From Olsenella urininfantis (GTDB taxonomy: Bacteria; Actinomycetota; Coriobacteriia; Coriobacteriales; Atopobiaceae): a DNA stretch of 64,000 nucleotides. Shown piece by piece: positions 1 to 8,706 of this stretch (its first letter is position 1; each line of letters begins with the position of its first letter). Below the pieces are notes generated by a model. The model worked only from the letters and a program-made list of their open reading frames with translations, was not told the origin of the DNA and ran no database searches. The stretch lies in contig NZ_LT732540.1 in the NCBI RefSeq assembly GCF_900155635.1, forward strand, positions 215,661-279,660, in the 5' to 3' direction. The position numbers and the translations under genes are program-made.

Positions 1-2
1 GG

Positions 3-296
3 CATGGCTCGCACCACACGGACGCCATCGTCGCCGAGGACGACGCAGTGGCCGAGCGCTTCATGGGCCTCGTGGACTCCGCGGACGTGTACCAGAACGT
101 CTCCACGCGCTTTGCCGATGGCTTCCGCTACGGCTTCGGGGCGGAGCTGGGCATCTCGACGGGCAAGCTGCATGCGCGCGGCCCGGTGGGCCTGGAGGGG
201 CTGGTCACGTACAAGTACCGCCTGCGCGGGAGTGGTCAGGTGGTGTCGGACTACGCCGAGGGGCGCAGGGGCTTCCGCTTCAGGGACCTGTCGTAG
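3..296 (+). CDS. proA: Glutamate-5-semialdehyde dehydrogenase, C-terminal fragment
   Basis: Gamma-glutamyl phosphate reductase of proline synthesis, which reduces gamma-glutamyl phosphate to glutamate semialdehyde with NADPH. Only the last 97 codons are present; the 5' part lies before the window. The frame opens with [13 protein letters not shown] and continues through [33 protein letters not shown] and TYKYR, which are the conserved C-terminal blocks of ProA. The stop is TAG at 294-296. The 25-bp gap to the convergent CmpB-like gene leaves little room for a terminator. Identity is secure; nothing can be said about its start or operon partners. Confidence 0.95.
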   Translation, partial: HGSHHTDAIVAEDDAVAERFMGLVDSADVYQNVSTRFADGFRYGFGAELGISTGKLHARGPVGLEGLVTYKYRLRGSGQVVSDYAEGRRGFRFRDLS

Positions 297-321
297 CGCA
301 TGCGCACGGGGCTCGCGTGAG

Positions 322-1179
322 CTAGCGCTGCTGCCTGCTGCGGTAGAACTCCTCCAGCTTGGCCCGGTAGTCACTGGGTCGCAGCTTGGGGAACGCCTGC
401 ATGATGCGCCTCTCCTGGCTGCTGAGCATGGCCGAGAAGGTCCTGGTGACCTCGTCGAGGGAGGGCAGCACCTGCGCGGTCTCGAGCACCCTCTGGGCGG
501 CGCTGCCGAGGTGACGTGCGAGCGAGCTCTGCACCACGTGGTCCCAGTTGGTGATGCCGGCAAGCTCGGGCCTGGAGGGCAGGGCATCCCTCAGGCCGTC
601 CAGGCGCCCAAGCAGCTCTGCGCGCAGGAAGTCCATCTTGTCCCTAAGGTCGGTGATGCCCAGGTGGGTGACGGTAAGGTCCGTCATGAAGCAGGCCAGG
701 GACAGGCCTGCCAGCAGGTAGCAGGCGGTGGGGGAGAGCCCCCGCAGCGCCTCCAGAAGGGGTGGCTGCGACACGTAGACCACAAGCACGCAGCAGATGC
801 CGAACTGCACGAAGCCGCCCGCCCAGATGCGTCCGTTGAGGTTGAGGGGATGGTCCGAGTAGTCCCACCAGCGGGCGTGGTAGACCCTCTCCATCACGTA
901 GGAGGTCACATACTCCATGAGGCAGCTCAGCGTGCCGCCCGCCACGAAGATGAGCGCGGGGCTCCCCAGGGGGGAGAGCAGCAGCGCCGCGATCATGGCG
1001 CCGAAGCCATAGATGGGGATGTAGGGCCCGTTGAGGAAGCCGCGGTTGATGAAGCGACCCTCGGGGACGGAGCAGTAGGTGCACTCGATGGCCCAGCCCA
1101 TCATGCTGTAGGAGAAGAACATGAGCCAGAGCGCGCAGAGGGTGAGAAGCGGTGTTGGCATGCTAGGCAAGGTCGTCAC
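322..1179 (-). CDS. CmpB-like multi-pass membrane protein (putative ABC-transporter-permease family)
   Basis: A 285-aa membrane protein with several N-terminal hydrophobic segments (LLTLCALWLMFFSYSMMGWA, YGFGAMIAALLLSPLG, ALIFVAGGTLSCLMEYVTSY, FVQFGICCVLVVYV, a further one near residue 150) and a soluble, helical C-terminal 120 residues. The block WAIECTYCSV followed by NRGFLNGPYIPIYGFGA is characteristic of the CmpB/DUF1113-type family, whose transport role is unproven. A GTG start at 1179 overlaps the upstream HD-domain gene by 17 bp and has GGGCGG just ahead. An ATG at 1161 would abut it instead. The overlap implies translational coupling with the HD protein. Family call is fairly good; function is unknown. 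Confidence 0.75.
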   Translation of the reverse strand: MTTLPSMPTPLLTLCALWLMFFSYSMMGWAIECTYCSVPEGRFINRGFLNGPYIPIYGFGAMIAALLLSPLGSPALIFVAGGTLSCLMEYVTSYVMERVYHARWWDYSDHPLNLNGRIWAGGFVQFGICCVLVVYVSQPPLLEALRGLSPTACYLLAGLSLACFMTDLTVTHLGITDLRDKMDFLRAELLGRLDGLRDALPSRPELAGITNWDHVVQSSLARHLGSAAQRVLETAQVLPSLDEVTRTFSAMLSSQERRIMQAFPKLRPSDYRAKLEEFYRSRQQR

Positions 1180-1708
1180 TTCCGCCCTGGGCCAGGGGCT
1201 TGCGCGCGCCGGGCATGCGCTTGTGCAGCAGGCCCGCCATGGTCTCCTTGGTTGCCACGTACTTGTCGGCGAGGCAGAGGATGACGGCCTCGCGGCACCG
1301 AGGCGGGATGGGGGTGAGGGGGAACATGTGATGCCTCACCATGTGCTGCTCCACGGGGCCAATGCCGAAGTCGCGGATGGCGTTTGCGCAGGCGCGGCCG
1401 GGATGGGTGAAGCCGTGAAGGCGATGGCTGGGGTCGCTCTCGTGCCAGTCGTAGAGGAAGTAGTCGTGCAGGAGGGCGCCGCGCACCAGGGCGCGCTCGT
1501 CAACGGCCACGCGCAGGGCCTGGGCAAGGGCCACGCAGGCCATCGTGACGGCCATCGAGTGGGCGAAGACGCTGGTGGTCCCATGCTGGATGCAGCGCCT
1601 CTCCACCTCCATGCCGGCAGACGAGAGGATGTCCGAGCAGTGCAGGCGCACGAGCTCGTGAGCCCTGACCTGCGTTGGGATGGGAAGTCTCCTGATATTG
1701 AAGGGCAT
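1163..1708 (-). CDS. HD-domain protein (putative metal-dependent phosphohydrolase)
   Basis: A 181-aa protein with an HD-type arrangement: His in FAHSMAVTMACVALA, the HD doublet in GALLHDYFLYDW, and later His residues in HGFTHPGRACANAI and VRHHMFPLTP. It ends with an Ala/Lys-rich tail. HD proteins hydrolyse nucleotides, phosphomonoesters or cyclic nucleotides; the substrate here cannot be read from sequence. The ATG at 1708 was chosen because AAGGAG lies four bases upstream; an in-frame start 42 bp earlier would read through that site. It is the first gene of a two-gene unit with the CmpB-like protein. Confidence 0.8.
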   Translation of the reverse strand: MPFNIRRLPIPTQVRAHELVRLHCSDILSSAGMEVERRCIQHGTTSVFAHSMAVTMACVALAQALRVAVDERALVRGALLHDYFLYDWHESDPSHRLHGFTHPGRACANAIRDFGIGPVEQHMVRHHMFPLTPIPPRCREAVILCLADKYVATKETMAGLLHKRMPGARKPLAQGGSDDLA

Positions 1709-1867
1709 CGTGCTCCTTGGGCGCCCTGCGGCCCTGCCGCCTGCCGCCATGCCTGGGCCCGCTGGGTGAAAGGGCCATATACTGGCAAGAGTTTACCGTG
1801 CGCCGCGCACCCGGGGCGCTTCCGGGTGCGTGCCCTTCGATTCAACGCAAAGCAGGATGGAGCAGGG

Positions 1868-2419
1868 ATGCTTGAGCTTGGCTACATCGCTCACGACGAC
1901 GCCAAAACCGTGCTGGTGGGACATGTCCTCGCCGCGGGACACGGGCTGCGGATCAGCAGCGTGGACTCTGGGACGGAGGACATCCTTCTGGCAAGAGGGG
2001 AGCTGGCGGAAGGCAGCCCCCTAGCGCCGTGCGCAACCCATGAGTGCGCCGGCTCCTCGGACGTCGTCTTCGTGGACGTGCCCCGCAGCCGCTGGGAGGA
2101 GCTCCCCCTAAGCGAGCTGCATGGCCGCATCGTGGGCCTGCTGCTGGACGAGGCCGAGCTGGTGGAGGCTGGCCGTGCCTTCCAGGGGCTGACGGGAGCC
2201 CATCTGGTGTGCGTGAGCCTGCGCGAGCAGGGCGAGAGGCCCCTGGCCACGATTCGGTCTGACTGGAGCCTGGCGAAGGCTGTCCTGCTCTCGCTGCTCG
2301 AGGGCTTCGGGTGCGAGACGCGCGACCTGGGCGAGCTGGAGGAGCCCGCAGGCGAGAGGGACCTTCTCGACGCCACCGCAAGGCGCCCCGGGACAGGCTC
2401 TAGGCCAGCTCTGCCCTGA
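1868..2419 (+). CDS. Hypothetical protein, 183 aa
   Basis: I do not recognise this protein. The ATG at 1868 follows a purine-rich GGAGCAGGG. The product starts [20 protein letters not shown], is soluble, has Leu/Val-rich strands and acidic helices ([15 protein letters not shown]), and carries no signal peptide or membrane segment. Third positions are strongly G/C as in neighbouring real genes, and no better frame exists opposite it. Its last 20 bp overlap the end of the convergent isocitrate dehydrogenase gene, so the extreme C-terminus may be dispensable. A gap of about 160 bp separates it from the divergent HD gene and probably holds both promoters. Confidence 0.6.
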   Translation: MLELGYIAHDDAKTVLVGHVLAAGHGLRISSVDSGTEDILLARGELAEGSPLAPCATHECAGSSDVVFVDVPRSRWEELPLSELHGRIVGLLLDEAELVEAGRAFQGLTGAHLVCVSLREQGERPLATIRSDWSLAKAVLLSLLEGFGCETRDLGELEEPAGERDLLDATARRPGTGSRPALP

Positions 2420-3611
2420 GCCTCTCGGCGACAGCCAGGATGAACCCCTCCGTGTCAAGGGCCTGCGCGCCAGCCAGGGTGGTGATGCGCGCGAGGTCTG
2501 CGGTCATCCGGCCCGCCTCGATGGTGCCCAGCGTGGCCCTCTCCAATGCGTTCGCGAAGGAGACCAGGTCGGGGGTTGCGTCCATCTCGCCACGCTTGCG
2601 CAGTGCCCCGCTCCAGGCAAAGATCGTGGCGACGGAGTTGGTGGAGGTGGGCTCGCCCTTGAGGTGGCGGTAGTAGTGGCGCTGCACCGTGCCGTGCGCG
2701 GCCTCGTACTCGAAGCTGCCCTCGGGCGAGACCAGCACCGAGGTCATCATGGCAAGTGAGCCAAACGCCGATGAGAGCATGTCGCTCATCACGTCGCCGT
2801 CGTAGTTCTTGCAGGCCCAGATGAAGCCGCCCTCCGCCTTCATCACGCGGGCCACGGCGTCATCGATCAGGGTGTAGAAGTACTCGATGCCCGCAGCCTC
2901 GAAGCGCTCGCGGTACTCGGCCTCGAAGACCTCGGCAAAGACGTCCTTGAAGCGGTGGTCGTAGGTCTTCGAGATGGTGTCCTTGCTGGCAAACCACAGG
3001 TCCTGCCTGGTGACGAGGGCGTACTCGAGACAGCTGCGGGCAAAGCTCCCTATGGAGGAGTCCAGGTTGTGCATGCCCTGCAGCACGCCGGGGCCCGAGA
3101 ACTCGTGGATGAGCTCGCGCGTCTCGCTGCCGTCTGCCGCGGTGAAGACGAGCTCCGCCCTTCCGGTGCCGGGAATGCGCATCTCGGCGTTCTTGTACAC
3201 GTCCCCGTAGGCGTGGCGGGCAATGGTGATGGGCTTCTTCCAGTTGCGCACCACGGGCTCTATGCCGCCCACCACTATGGGCGTACGGAACACCGTGCCG
3301 TCGAGAATGGCGCGGATGGTGCCGTTGGGGCTCTTCCACATCTGGTGCAGCCCGTACTCCTCCACGCGCTGGACGTTGGGGGTTATGGTCGCGCACTTCA
3401 CGGCAACGCCCAGTCGCCTGGTGGCCTCTGCCGAGTCCACGGTCACCTGGTCGCCCGTCCTGTCGCGATTCTCCAGGCCAAGGTCGAAGTACTCGCTCCT
3501 GAGCTCCACGAAGGGGCAGATCAGGTGGTCCTTGACCATCTGCCAGATGATGCGGGTCATCTCGTCGCCGTCCATCTCGACGAGGGCGGTCTTCATCTGA
3601 ATCTTGGGCAT
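2400..3611 (-). CDS. icd: NADP-dependent isocitrate dehydrogenase
   Basis: Oxidatively decarboxylates isocitrate to 2-oxoglutarate, forming NADPH in the cytosol. At 403 aa it matches the homodimeric, eukaryote-like class. Landmarks are [12 protein letters not shown] near the N-terminus, the substrate block [29 protein letters not shown], and the C-terminal [17 protein letters not shown] with [13 protein letters not shown]. The ATG at 3611 (MPKIQMK) is preceded by GGAGG at ideal spacing; an upstream extension to 3683 looks non-coding. It is monocistronic and converges with the orphan at 1868-2419. In anaerobes with a partial TCA path it would feed glutamate synthesis; that role is inferred. 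Confidence 0.96.
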   Translation of the reverse strand: MPKIQMKTALVEMDGDEMTRIIWQMVKDHLICPFVELRSEYFDLGLENRDRTGDQVTVDSAEATRRLGVAVKCATITPNVQRVEEYGLHQMWKSPNGTIRAILDGTVFRTPIVVGGIEPVVRNWKKPITIARHAYGDVYKNAEMRIPGTGRAELVFTAADGSETRELIHEFSGPGVLQGMHNLDSSIGSFARSCLEYALVTRQDLWFASKDTISKTYDHRFKDVFAEVFEAEYRERFEAAGIEYFYTLIDDAVARVMKAEGGFIWACKNYDGDVMSDMLSSAFGSLAMMTSVLVSPEGSFEYEAAHGTVQRHYYRHLKGEPTSTNSVATIFAWSGALRKRGEMDATPDLVSFANALERATLGTIEAGRMTADLARITTLAGAQALDTEGFILAVAERLRAELA

Positions 3612-3705
3612 GGGACCTCCGGGATGTCTGCGCGTGCCTGGGCTGTCGTCACAGTGTAGCCGCCTGGGGCGCGAAGGCCCCAACTGGTTTCAGAATGGAA
3701 GCAAA

Positions 3706-3736
3706 GCGGGGCCCACGTCATGTGCGCGGGCCCCGC
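3706..3736 (-). terminator. Hairpin terminator of the DUF1292 gene
   Basis: GCGGGGCCC (3706-3714) pairs with GGGCCCCGC (3728-3736). Read on the minus strand the stem is followed by TTTGCTTCC, a short T-rich run, and it lies 27 bp after the DUF1292 stop. Confidence 0.7.
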
Positions 3737-3762
3737 TGGCTCGAAGGTGTTGGCGAGAGGAG

Positions 3763-4053
3763 CTACTCCTCCTCCTCGTCCTCCAGCTCCGCCTCCTCGG
3801 CGGCGACCTCGTCGTAGCGGGCGCCAACGCGGTCAAAGAGCTCATCGTCGTCGATGTCCAGCAGCTCGTAGGTGCCGTCGTCGTACTCCTTGTAGCCGTA
3901 GAGGTAGACGTTCTCCTCGTCCTCCTCGGGCAGGAGGGCAATGTACTCCTCGCCGTCGAGCTCGAAGATGCCCTGCACCTCGCACGCGGTGCTGCTGCCG
4001 TCGGTGAAGCTGATCTCGATCCGGTCGGTCAGTTCCATGTCCTGCTCGCTCAT
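3763..4053 (-). CDS. DUF1292 family small acidic protein
   Basis: A 96-aa, very acidic protein. The core (IEISFTDGSSTACEVQGIFE, then EEYIALLPEEDEENVYLYGY) matches the DUF1292 family of small beta-rich proteins, often encoded near RNA-metabolism or YqgF-type genes in Firmicutes. The tail is almost entirely Glu/Asp/Ala. The ATG at 4053 was chosen for GGAGG seven bases upstream; longer in-frame reads have no site. No biochemical role is established for the family. It stands alone here, divergent from the phosphofructokinase and closed by a hairpin at 3706-3736. Confidence 0.85.
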   Translation of the reverse strand: MSEQDMELTDRIEISFTDGSSTACEVQGIFELDGEEYIALLPEEDEENVYLYGYKEYDDGTYELLDIDDDELFDRVGARYDEVAAEEAELEDEEEE

Positions 4054-4186
4054 TGCTGCCTCCATGTTGGGGTTGGTCGCGTGTTGAACGCTGCAGTCAG
4101 GATAGCGTATGCGGGGGTGTCTGGAGCAGCTGCTACACTTTTGCTGCATTCGGTCCCTGGCACCCCATGAAAGGCGCGTGGAAGCA

Positions 4187-5116
4187 ATGATCTACACCGT
4201 CACGCTCAACCCCGCCCTCGACAAGACGGCCATCATCGAGGGCCTCACCCTCAATGCCGTGAACCGCATCTCGTCCCTGCGCGTTGACCCGGGCGGGAAG
4301 GGTCTCAATGTGTCCAAGGTGATCAAGGAGCTGGGCGGCGAGTCCGTGGCGTACGCGCTCCTGGCGGGTGACACCGGCAGGGTCGTGGAGCGCATGCTGG
4401 GGAACCTGGGGATCGACTGCCGCGTGCTGCGGGTGGAGGGGGAGACCCGCACCAACCTCAAGGTCATCGACACCGCGCTGGGCCAGAACACCGACATCAA
4501 CGAGCCGGGGCCCGAGCTCACGGACGAGCAGCTCGACGGCATGCTCGCAGAGCTGGTGATGGAGGTGCGCGAAGGGGACCTCGTGGTCCTCTCGGGGTCC
4601 TTGCCCCGGGGCGCCTCCGTGGGCACGTACCGCCGCTGGGTCGGTGCCCTGAAGTCCGTGGGCGCGCGCGTCTTCCTGGACGCCGACGGCGAGAGGCTGA
4701 GCCAGGGAATCAAGGCCGCCCCCGACCTCGTAAAGCCCAACGAGCTCGAGCTGGGAGGCATGCTGGGCCGCGTGCTGGACACGGACGAGAAGGTAGTCGC
4801 GGCGGCGCGCGAGCTCATCGACGCGGGCCTGGACCGCGTCATGGTGTCCATGGGCTCTGCGGGTGCGCTCTATGTCACGCGCGAGGCCTCGGTGAAGGCG
4901 CATCCGGTGAGGGTCGAGGTGGGCTCCACCGTGGGTGCGGGAGACTCGGTTGTCGCGGCCCTGGCATTTGCGGACGAGAGGGGCCTGGGCCTTGAGGAGG
5001 CCCTGCGCCTGGCCATGGCGACCGGCGCCGCCAACGTTATGCAGACCGGCACTCAGGCCGCCCCGCGCGAGCTGGTTGACTCTCTCGTGGGACAGGTGCG
5101 GCTGACGTACCTGTAG
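4187..5116 (+). CDS. fruK: 1-phosphofructokinase family kinase (PfkB superfamily)
   Basis: A 309-aa sugar-phosphate kinase that phosphorylates a hexose phosphate with ATP, most likely fructose-1-phosphate to fructose-1,6-bisphosphate. The N-terminus MIYTVTLNPALDKTAI, the substrate block DPGGKGLNVSKVIKELGG, DLVVLSGSLPRGAS and the PfkB signature VGSTVGAGDSVVA (catalytic Asp near residue 252) support this. Tagatose-6-phosphate kinase (LacC) shares these motifs and is the main alternative. The gene is isolated: no fruA PTS permease or FruR regulator adjoins it, so substrate assignment rests on the protein alone. ATG at 4187 is preceded by GGAAGC. It ends in a very strong terminator. Confidence 0.88.
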   Translation: MIYTVTLNPALDKTAIIEGLTLNAVNRISSLRVDPGGKGLNVSKVIKELGGESVAYALLAGDTGRVVERMLGNLGIDCRVLRVEGETRTNLKVIDTALGQNTDINEPGPELTDEQLDGMLAELVMEVREGDLVVLSGSLPRGASVGTYRRWVGALKSVGARVFLDADGERLSQGIKAAPDLVKPNELELGGMLGRVLDTDEKVVAAARELIDAGLDRVMVSMGSAGALYVTREASVKAHPVRVEVGSTVGAGDSVVAALAFADERGLGLEEALRLAMATGAANVMQTGTQAAPRELVDSLVGQVRLTYL

Positions 5117-5144
5117 CCTGCCTGCGCCTCTCGCTCTCACTTGT

Positions 5145-5194
5145 GCGGCCCCGCTCTACACGGGAGACCTTCCATGTAGAGCGGGGCCGCGTTT
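5145..5194 (+). terminator. Strong intrinsic terminator after fruK
   Basis: A 16-bp perfect stem (GCGGCCCCGCTCTACA at 5145-5160 with its complement at 5175-5190) is followed by GTTTT. It starts 28 bp after the fruK stop. Confidence 0.92.
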
Positions 5195-5213
5195 TCGCAG
5201 GCAGATTGAGGCT

Positions 5214-5243
5214 GCTCTACAGGCGACGGCTCTGCCGTAGAGC
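5214..5243 (-). terminator. Hairpin at the end of the DUF3825 gene
   Basis: GCTCTACAGGC and GCCGTAGAGC form an interrupted hairpin just past the stop of the minus-strand DUF3825 gene. There is no T-tract, so termination is less certain than at 5145. Confidence 0.4.
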
Positions 5244-5248
5244 TGGGG

Positions 5249-7180
5249 CTAGCGCGCCAGCCAGTTGGGCTGCTCGGCGCTGATCACCCTGGCGCAGGCA
5301 TGTGCCTGGGCAAGCGGCATCAGCGATATGCCCCGGTAGTTGCCCGAGGGCTGCTTGGCCAAGACCAGCGCGCAGTCCGCATGGCCGTCTCGCACCAGGC
5401 AGAGGGGGACGAGAAGCCTCATGCCGTCGCAGCGTGGGTCAAAGGCGGGAACGGCAAGGCGGTAGCTTGCCTGCACGCGGCGCAGGGCCAGGGCTGCGGC
5501 ATCGTCCAGGGCGCGGTTGAGGCGGCGGTGCAGGCCAGGGTCATCCTTGATGGCACGTCCCAGCAGCCCAAGGGTCGCGCTCCTCTCTCCGGACCCTTCC
5601 TGGCCCTCAAGCCTGCCAAGCAGTTCGAGGGCCATGCTGTTGCCCGAGAGCTGCTCGGACAGCCATCCGCGCGGCAGGCGCCCCAGCTGGTCTCCCAGCA
5701 GGAGCTCGCCATCCAGCACCAGGAGCCTGCCCGTCTCGACGGTCGCGTCATCCAGGCTCGCAAGGTAGCTCGCTGCACGGGGGAGCTCCTCCAGGGAGGC
5801 GACCATGCGACCCCCCAGCTCGCCGGAGCCGGCACAGCAGAAGCCCAGGAAGTTCCAGGGGATGTCGCCCTGACGGGGTTCCAGGACGGCAAAGACGTCC
5901 TCCGAGAAGGGCGTGAGCAGGCCGGTGTTGAAGGCGGCCAGGCTGCCATCCGTGGCAACGGCAAGCTTGCCCTCTGCCCTGACGCGGTGCAGCGTGCAGG
6001 CAAGGTACTCGCGCAGGATGCCGTAGCGGCTCCCCCTCTCGACTCCCTCCCAAGGATAGTTCCAGATCTCGGGCGCGGCGACGCTCGCCAGGGAGCCCAG
6101 CAGGCCGTCCCAGGACCCAACCACCATGAGCTGCGCCAGCTCGCGCAGGGGGCTGGAGGTGGATTCCGAGGGGCCAAGCAGCTCCCAGGCGCCCTCCTGG
6201 GCCTGGGGCAGGCCCTCCAGGCCCACCTCCTCATGGGCGCTGCCGCTCCCGTCCTCTCCGTCCACGTACGCCAGCGACCAGCCCTTGCCCGCGCTGGACT
6301 TGCCTGACCTGCGCAGGGTGACCTCGACGGGCGTCTTGCCGTCCGCGTGAAGGTAGCGCAGCGGGAAGCTTACGCGGCTGCGCGTGCCCGACACCAGCCC
6401 GCACGAGCGGGCCACGCGCCAGTCCTCGTCGAGCACGGCCATGGGCTCAACGTCGGCGGGAAGCAGCTGGTAGAGCAGCCTGAGAAGGGCGTCGTTGCAG
6501 TAGACCTCCTGGTAGAGGTCCTGGGGCAGGTGTGCGAGGAGGGAGTCTTCCCGCCGGGGGGCCTCCGCTGGCTCTGGCTCCTGTGGGGTGGGTGCGGCAA
6601 GCATCTCCTGCTCGAGCTCGAGGACGTCCTCAGGCACATAGGTGATGTTGAGCGAGATGTGCCCGTCGCTGGGATGAGCCGGCTCCTCCGGCTTGGGCTC
6701 TGGTTCGGGGGTGGGCGTCGCCTCGGGCGTGGGCGCGGGCACGGTCCCCGGCTCGGGTGCCGCGACGGCGGGCTTGAGCTCCTCTGCGGGCTCCGGTTCG
6801 GGTTCGGCCACAGGCGCAGGCCTCGGCACATGATGCGGCCGCTCGGGCCTCACCACCTTGCCGCCCCTCTTGCGCCTCCAGGACTTGCCCGCGTCCTTGC
6901 CTCCGGGCTTCTCGGCAATCTTTGCCAGCTGCTCCTCCAGCTCCTCCACGCTCTGCGCTGTGACGTATACGCGCCCCTTCTTGAAGGTGGTGATGCGAAC
7001 GGCCTCGCCCAGCTCCTCCAGAAGGGAGAGCACGCTTGCGCACTCGACGTCTTCGGGATACAGCTCGTGCTGCTCGAAGAGCTCCTCAACCTGGGCGAGC
7101 GATACCTGCTTGCCTACGCCCAGCTCCCGTGAGAGCAGCTGGTAGAAGTACAGTCTGTTGCCTGCGTTCATCTTGGGCAT
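5249..7180 (-). CDS. DUF3825 domain protein with Pro/Glu-rich linker
   Basis: A 643-aa cytosolic protein in three parts. Residues 1-75 (MPKMNAGNRLYFYQLLSREL and on) look like a small winged-helix or LOTUS-like module followed by a helix. Residues about 90-200 are a low-complexity linker of basic then Pro/Glu/Ala repeats. The C-terminal half contains the DUF3825 landmarks YLACTLHRVRAEGKLAVA, AAFNTGLLTPFSEDVFAVLE, PWNFLGFCC and a conserved RLPRGWL. DUF3825 is linked with RNA-binding modules in other proteins, but no activity is established. The ATG at 7180 was chosen for GAGAGAGG upstream. It is a single gene, and the first 204-bp repeat array lies 120 bp upstream of its start. The N-terminal domain call is tentative. 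Confidence 0.75.
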   Translation of the reverse strand: MPKMNAGNRLYFYQLLSRELGVGKQVSLAQVEELFEQHELYPEDVECASVLSLLEELGEAVRITTFKKGRVYVTAQSVEELEEQLAKIAEKPGGKDAGKSWRRKRGGKVVRPERPHHVPRPAPVAEPEPEPAEELKPAVAAPEPGTVPAPTPEATPTPEPEPKPEEPAHPSDGHISLNITYVPEDVLELEQEMLAAPTPQEPEPAEAPRREDSLLAHLPQDLYQEVYCNDALLRLLYQLLPADVEPMAVLDEDWRVARSCGLVSGTRSRVSFPLRYLHADGKTPVEVTLRRSGKSSAGKGWSLAYVDGEDGSGSAHEEVGLEGLPQAQEGAWELLGPSESTSSPLRELAQLMVVGSWDGLLGSLASVAAPEIWNYPWEGVERGSRYGILREYLACTLHRVRAEGKLAVATDGSLAAFNTGLLTPFSEDVFAVLEPRQGDIPWNFLGFCCAGSGELGGRMVASLEELPRAASYLASLDDATVETGRLLVLDGELLLGDQLGRLPRGWLSEQLSGNSMALELLGRLEGQEGSGERSATLGLLGRAIKDDPGLHRRLNRALDDAAALALRRVQASYRLAVPAFDPRCDGMRLLVPLCLVRDGHADCALVLAKQPSGNYRGISLMPLAQAHACARVISAEQPNWLAR

Positions 7181-7300
7181 GGGTGCCCTCTCTCTGCAAG
7201 GCCGCCTGTGCGGCACGATTGTTCGGCCTCCTAGCTTACTACGCGAGCCACGCGAGGACGCTCTGCCTCAGGGGGCGGGGGCTGGTGAGGGCGGGCGGCG
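7181..7300. other. Intergenic leader of the DUF3825 gene
   Basis: This stretch must hold the DUF3825 promoter on the minus strand. I see a small GCCGCCTGTGCGGC hairpin near 7201-7214 but no convincing -35/-10 pair. Confidence 0.3.
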
Positions 7301-7504
7301 AGTGCGTCAATGTGCCATTTCTGCCTTCTGCGGTGCTCGACCAACGCGTTCGCCCACCTCAGGGGCATGTCCTGGTGGGCGAAAGTGCATCTTTGCGCTC
7401 GACATGGGCATAAAGCGCGCGTTGGCCCCCCAAGACCCTGGCTAAAGGTGGGCCAACGCGTCGTCTGGGGCTTCTCTTGGCATGAAGGCGCGCGTTGGCC
7501 CACT
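7301..7504. repeat. 204-bp array 1: three 58-bp dyad units, period 73 bp
   Basis: Units at 7301-7358, 7374-7431 and 7447-7504, with 15-bp spacers. Each unit starts with a box near GGTGGGCNAAYGCGC and ends with its reverse complement, 28 bp apart. The first unit's left box is the most decayed (AGTGCGTCAATGTGC) and the second unit's right box has GGCCCCCC for GGCCCACC. The geometry is identical to the arrays at 50820 and 61947. No open reading frame of quality crosses it. It sits between two minus-strand genes, downstream of the alpha/beta hydrolase and upstream of DUF3825. Confidence 0.9.
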
Positions 7505-7536
7505 CGAGCGGTGCGCCGGTCTGGCGTACCGTCCGC

Positions 7537-8550
7537 CTAGCGGCCCACCTTGGCCTTCACCAGCTCGGCAATCCTGCGTTGCGCGGACCTTGCCTCGGGG
7601 ATGGGGCAGAGCGGCCACTCGTGATTGAGGCCCTCTCCCACAACCAGCTCGTGGCTCACCCCTGCAAGCTCCAGCATCTGATCCCACTTCACGCAGTCCG
7701 GATAGAAGATCTCTCGCGTGCCCACGAAGGTGGTGACGTTGCGCAGGCCCTCCACGCTGCCGTTTATGGGGCTCAGCCTGAACGAGCTCAGGTCGTCCCC
7801 GTCGGACCAGAGCTGGCCTACCTGCGCAAGGCCCCAGGGGGCGAGGGTGGGGTCAACGTCGAAGTAGTCATGCATCTCCGGGTTGCGCATGGTGAGGTCT
7901 AGCTCGGGCGAGACGAGCACCAGCTGGCCCGGCTGCGGCAGGTCGTAGTGGCCGAAGCTCTCGGCAAGGCCAGCCGCAAGGCCGCCACCTGCGGAGTCTC
8001 CCACCAAGGTCACGTTGTCTGCCCCGTAGCGATCGACCATCCCCTCGTAGAGGTCGGTCAGCAGAGAGTACGCCTCGTCATAGTCGTGTGCGGGTGCCAG
8101 CGGGTAGATGGGCACGAACACCTCTGCGCCGCTGTCCTGGCAGACGCGATCCGCGAACAGCCACTGCCAGGGGCCTATCTGCCCGATGTAGCCTCCTCCG
8201 TGCAGGTAGAGCACCGCGCGCTCGTTTTTGCCGGTGGTGCCCAGGTGGAAGGTCTTCATGCCGTCCACGGTCTCCTCGAAGACCAGGGAGCGCAGGCGTA
8301 GCCAGCCGGGAATGTGGTACTCCTGCTCGTTCTCCTGGCGGTGGCGCTCCACGTAGTCGTCAAAGCGCCCCAGGTCCTGGCCCAGGATGTCCTTGCGCGA
8401 CCCCGTTAGGCGAGAGTAGCCCGCCCAGGCGCTGGCAATTCCGGAGCGCTTCCAGCGCAGGCGCGAGAGGGCCTCGATTCCGGCGACGGCTGCCGTGGCG
8501 GCCGCGATTCCAGCGGCGGCGCCAAGAAGCTGCTTTGAGGTCTTGTCCAT
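7537..8550 (-). CDS. Alpha/beta hydrolase (HSL-type esterase/lipase)
   Basis: A 337-aa hydrolase with the hormone-sensitive-lipase signature: oxyanion-hole motif LYLHGGGYI, nucleophile elbow VGDSAGGGLAAG, an acid in the region EIFYPDCVKWDQ, and catalytic His in GLNHEWPLCPIP. The first about 20 residues (QLLGAAAGIAAATAAVAGI) are hydrophobic, so it may be membrane-anchored or exported without a clear cleavage site. The substrate is unknown; short-chain acyl esters are typical of the family. The ATG at 8550 is preceded by GGGGAG. It is a single gene, divergent from recQ with a gap of about 155 bp. Confidence 0.88.
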   Translation of the reverse strand: MDKTSKQLLGAAAGIAAATAAVAGIEALSRLRWKRSGIASAWAGYSRLTGSRKDILGQDLGRFDDYVERHRQENEQEYHIPGWLRLRSLVFEETVDGMKTFHLGTTGKNERAVLYLHGGGYIGQIGPWQWLFADRVCQDSGAEVFVPIYPLAPAHDYDEAYSLLTDLYEGMVDRYGADNVTLVGDSAGGGLAAGLAESFGHYDLPQPGQLVLVSPELDLTMRNPEMHDYFDVDPTLAPWGLAQVGQLWSDGDDLSSFRLSPINGSVEGLRNVTTFVGTREIFYPDCVKWDQMLELAGVSHELVVGEGLNHEWPLCPIPEARSAQRRIAELVKAKVGR

Positions 8551-8706
8551 GGTGACTCCCCTCTGACGTGGCACGTCGTAGACATCAGTCTACCCAGTGA
8601 GGGCGCAGGGGGCGCCGGGCCGCCTGAGCGGTACCCAGCTGTTGGGGATTTGTGTAAGCTGGCAGTTCCGGAGGTTGGCGACGGGGGGGTGAGGGCGACG
8701 GCAGGG

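Noticed and set aside
4133..5140. 335-codon minus-strand frame across fruK
   Set aside because: Antisense of a clear PfkB kinase, with no recognisable motif.
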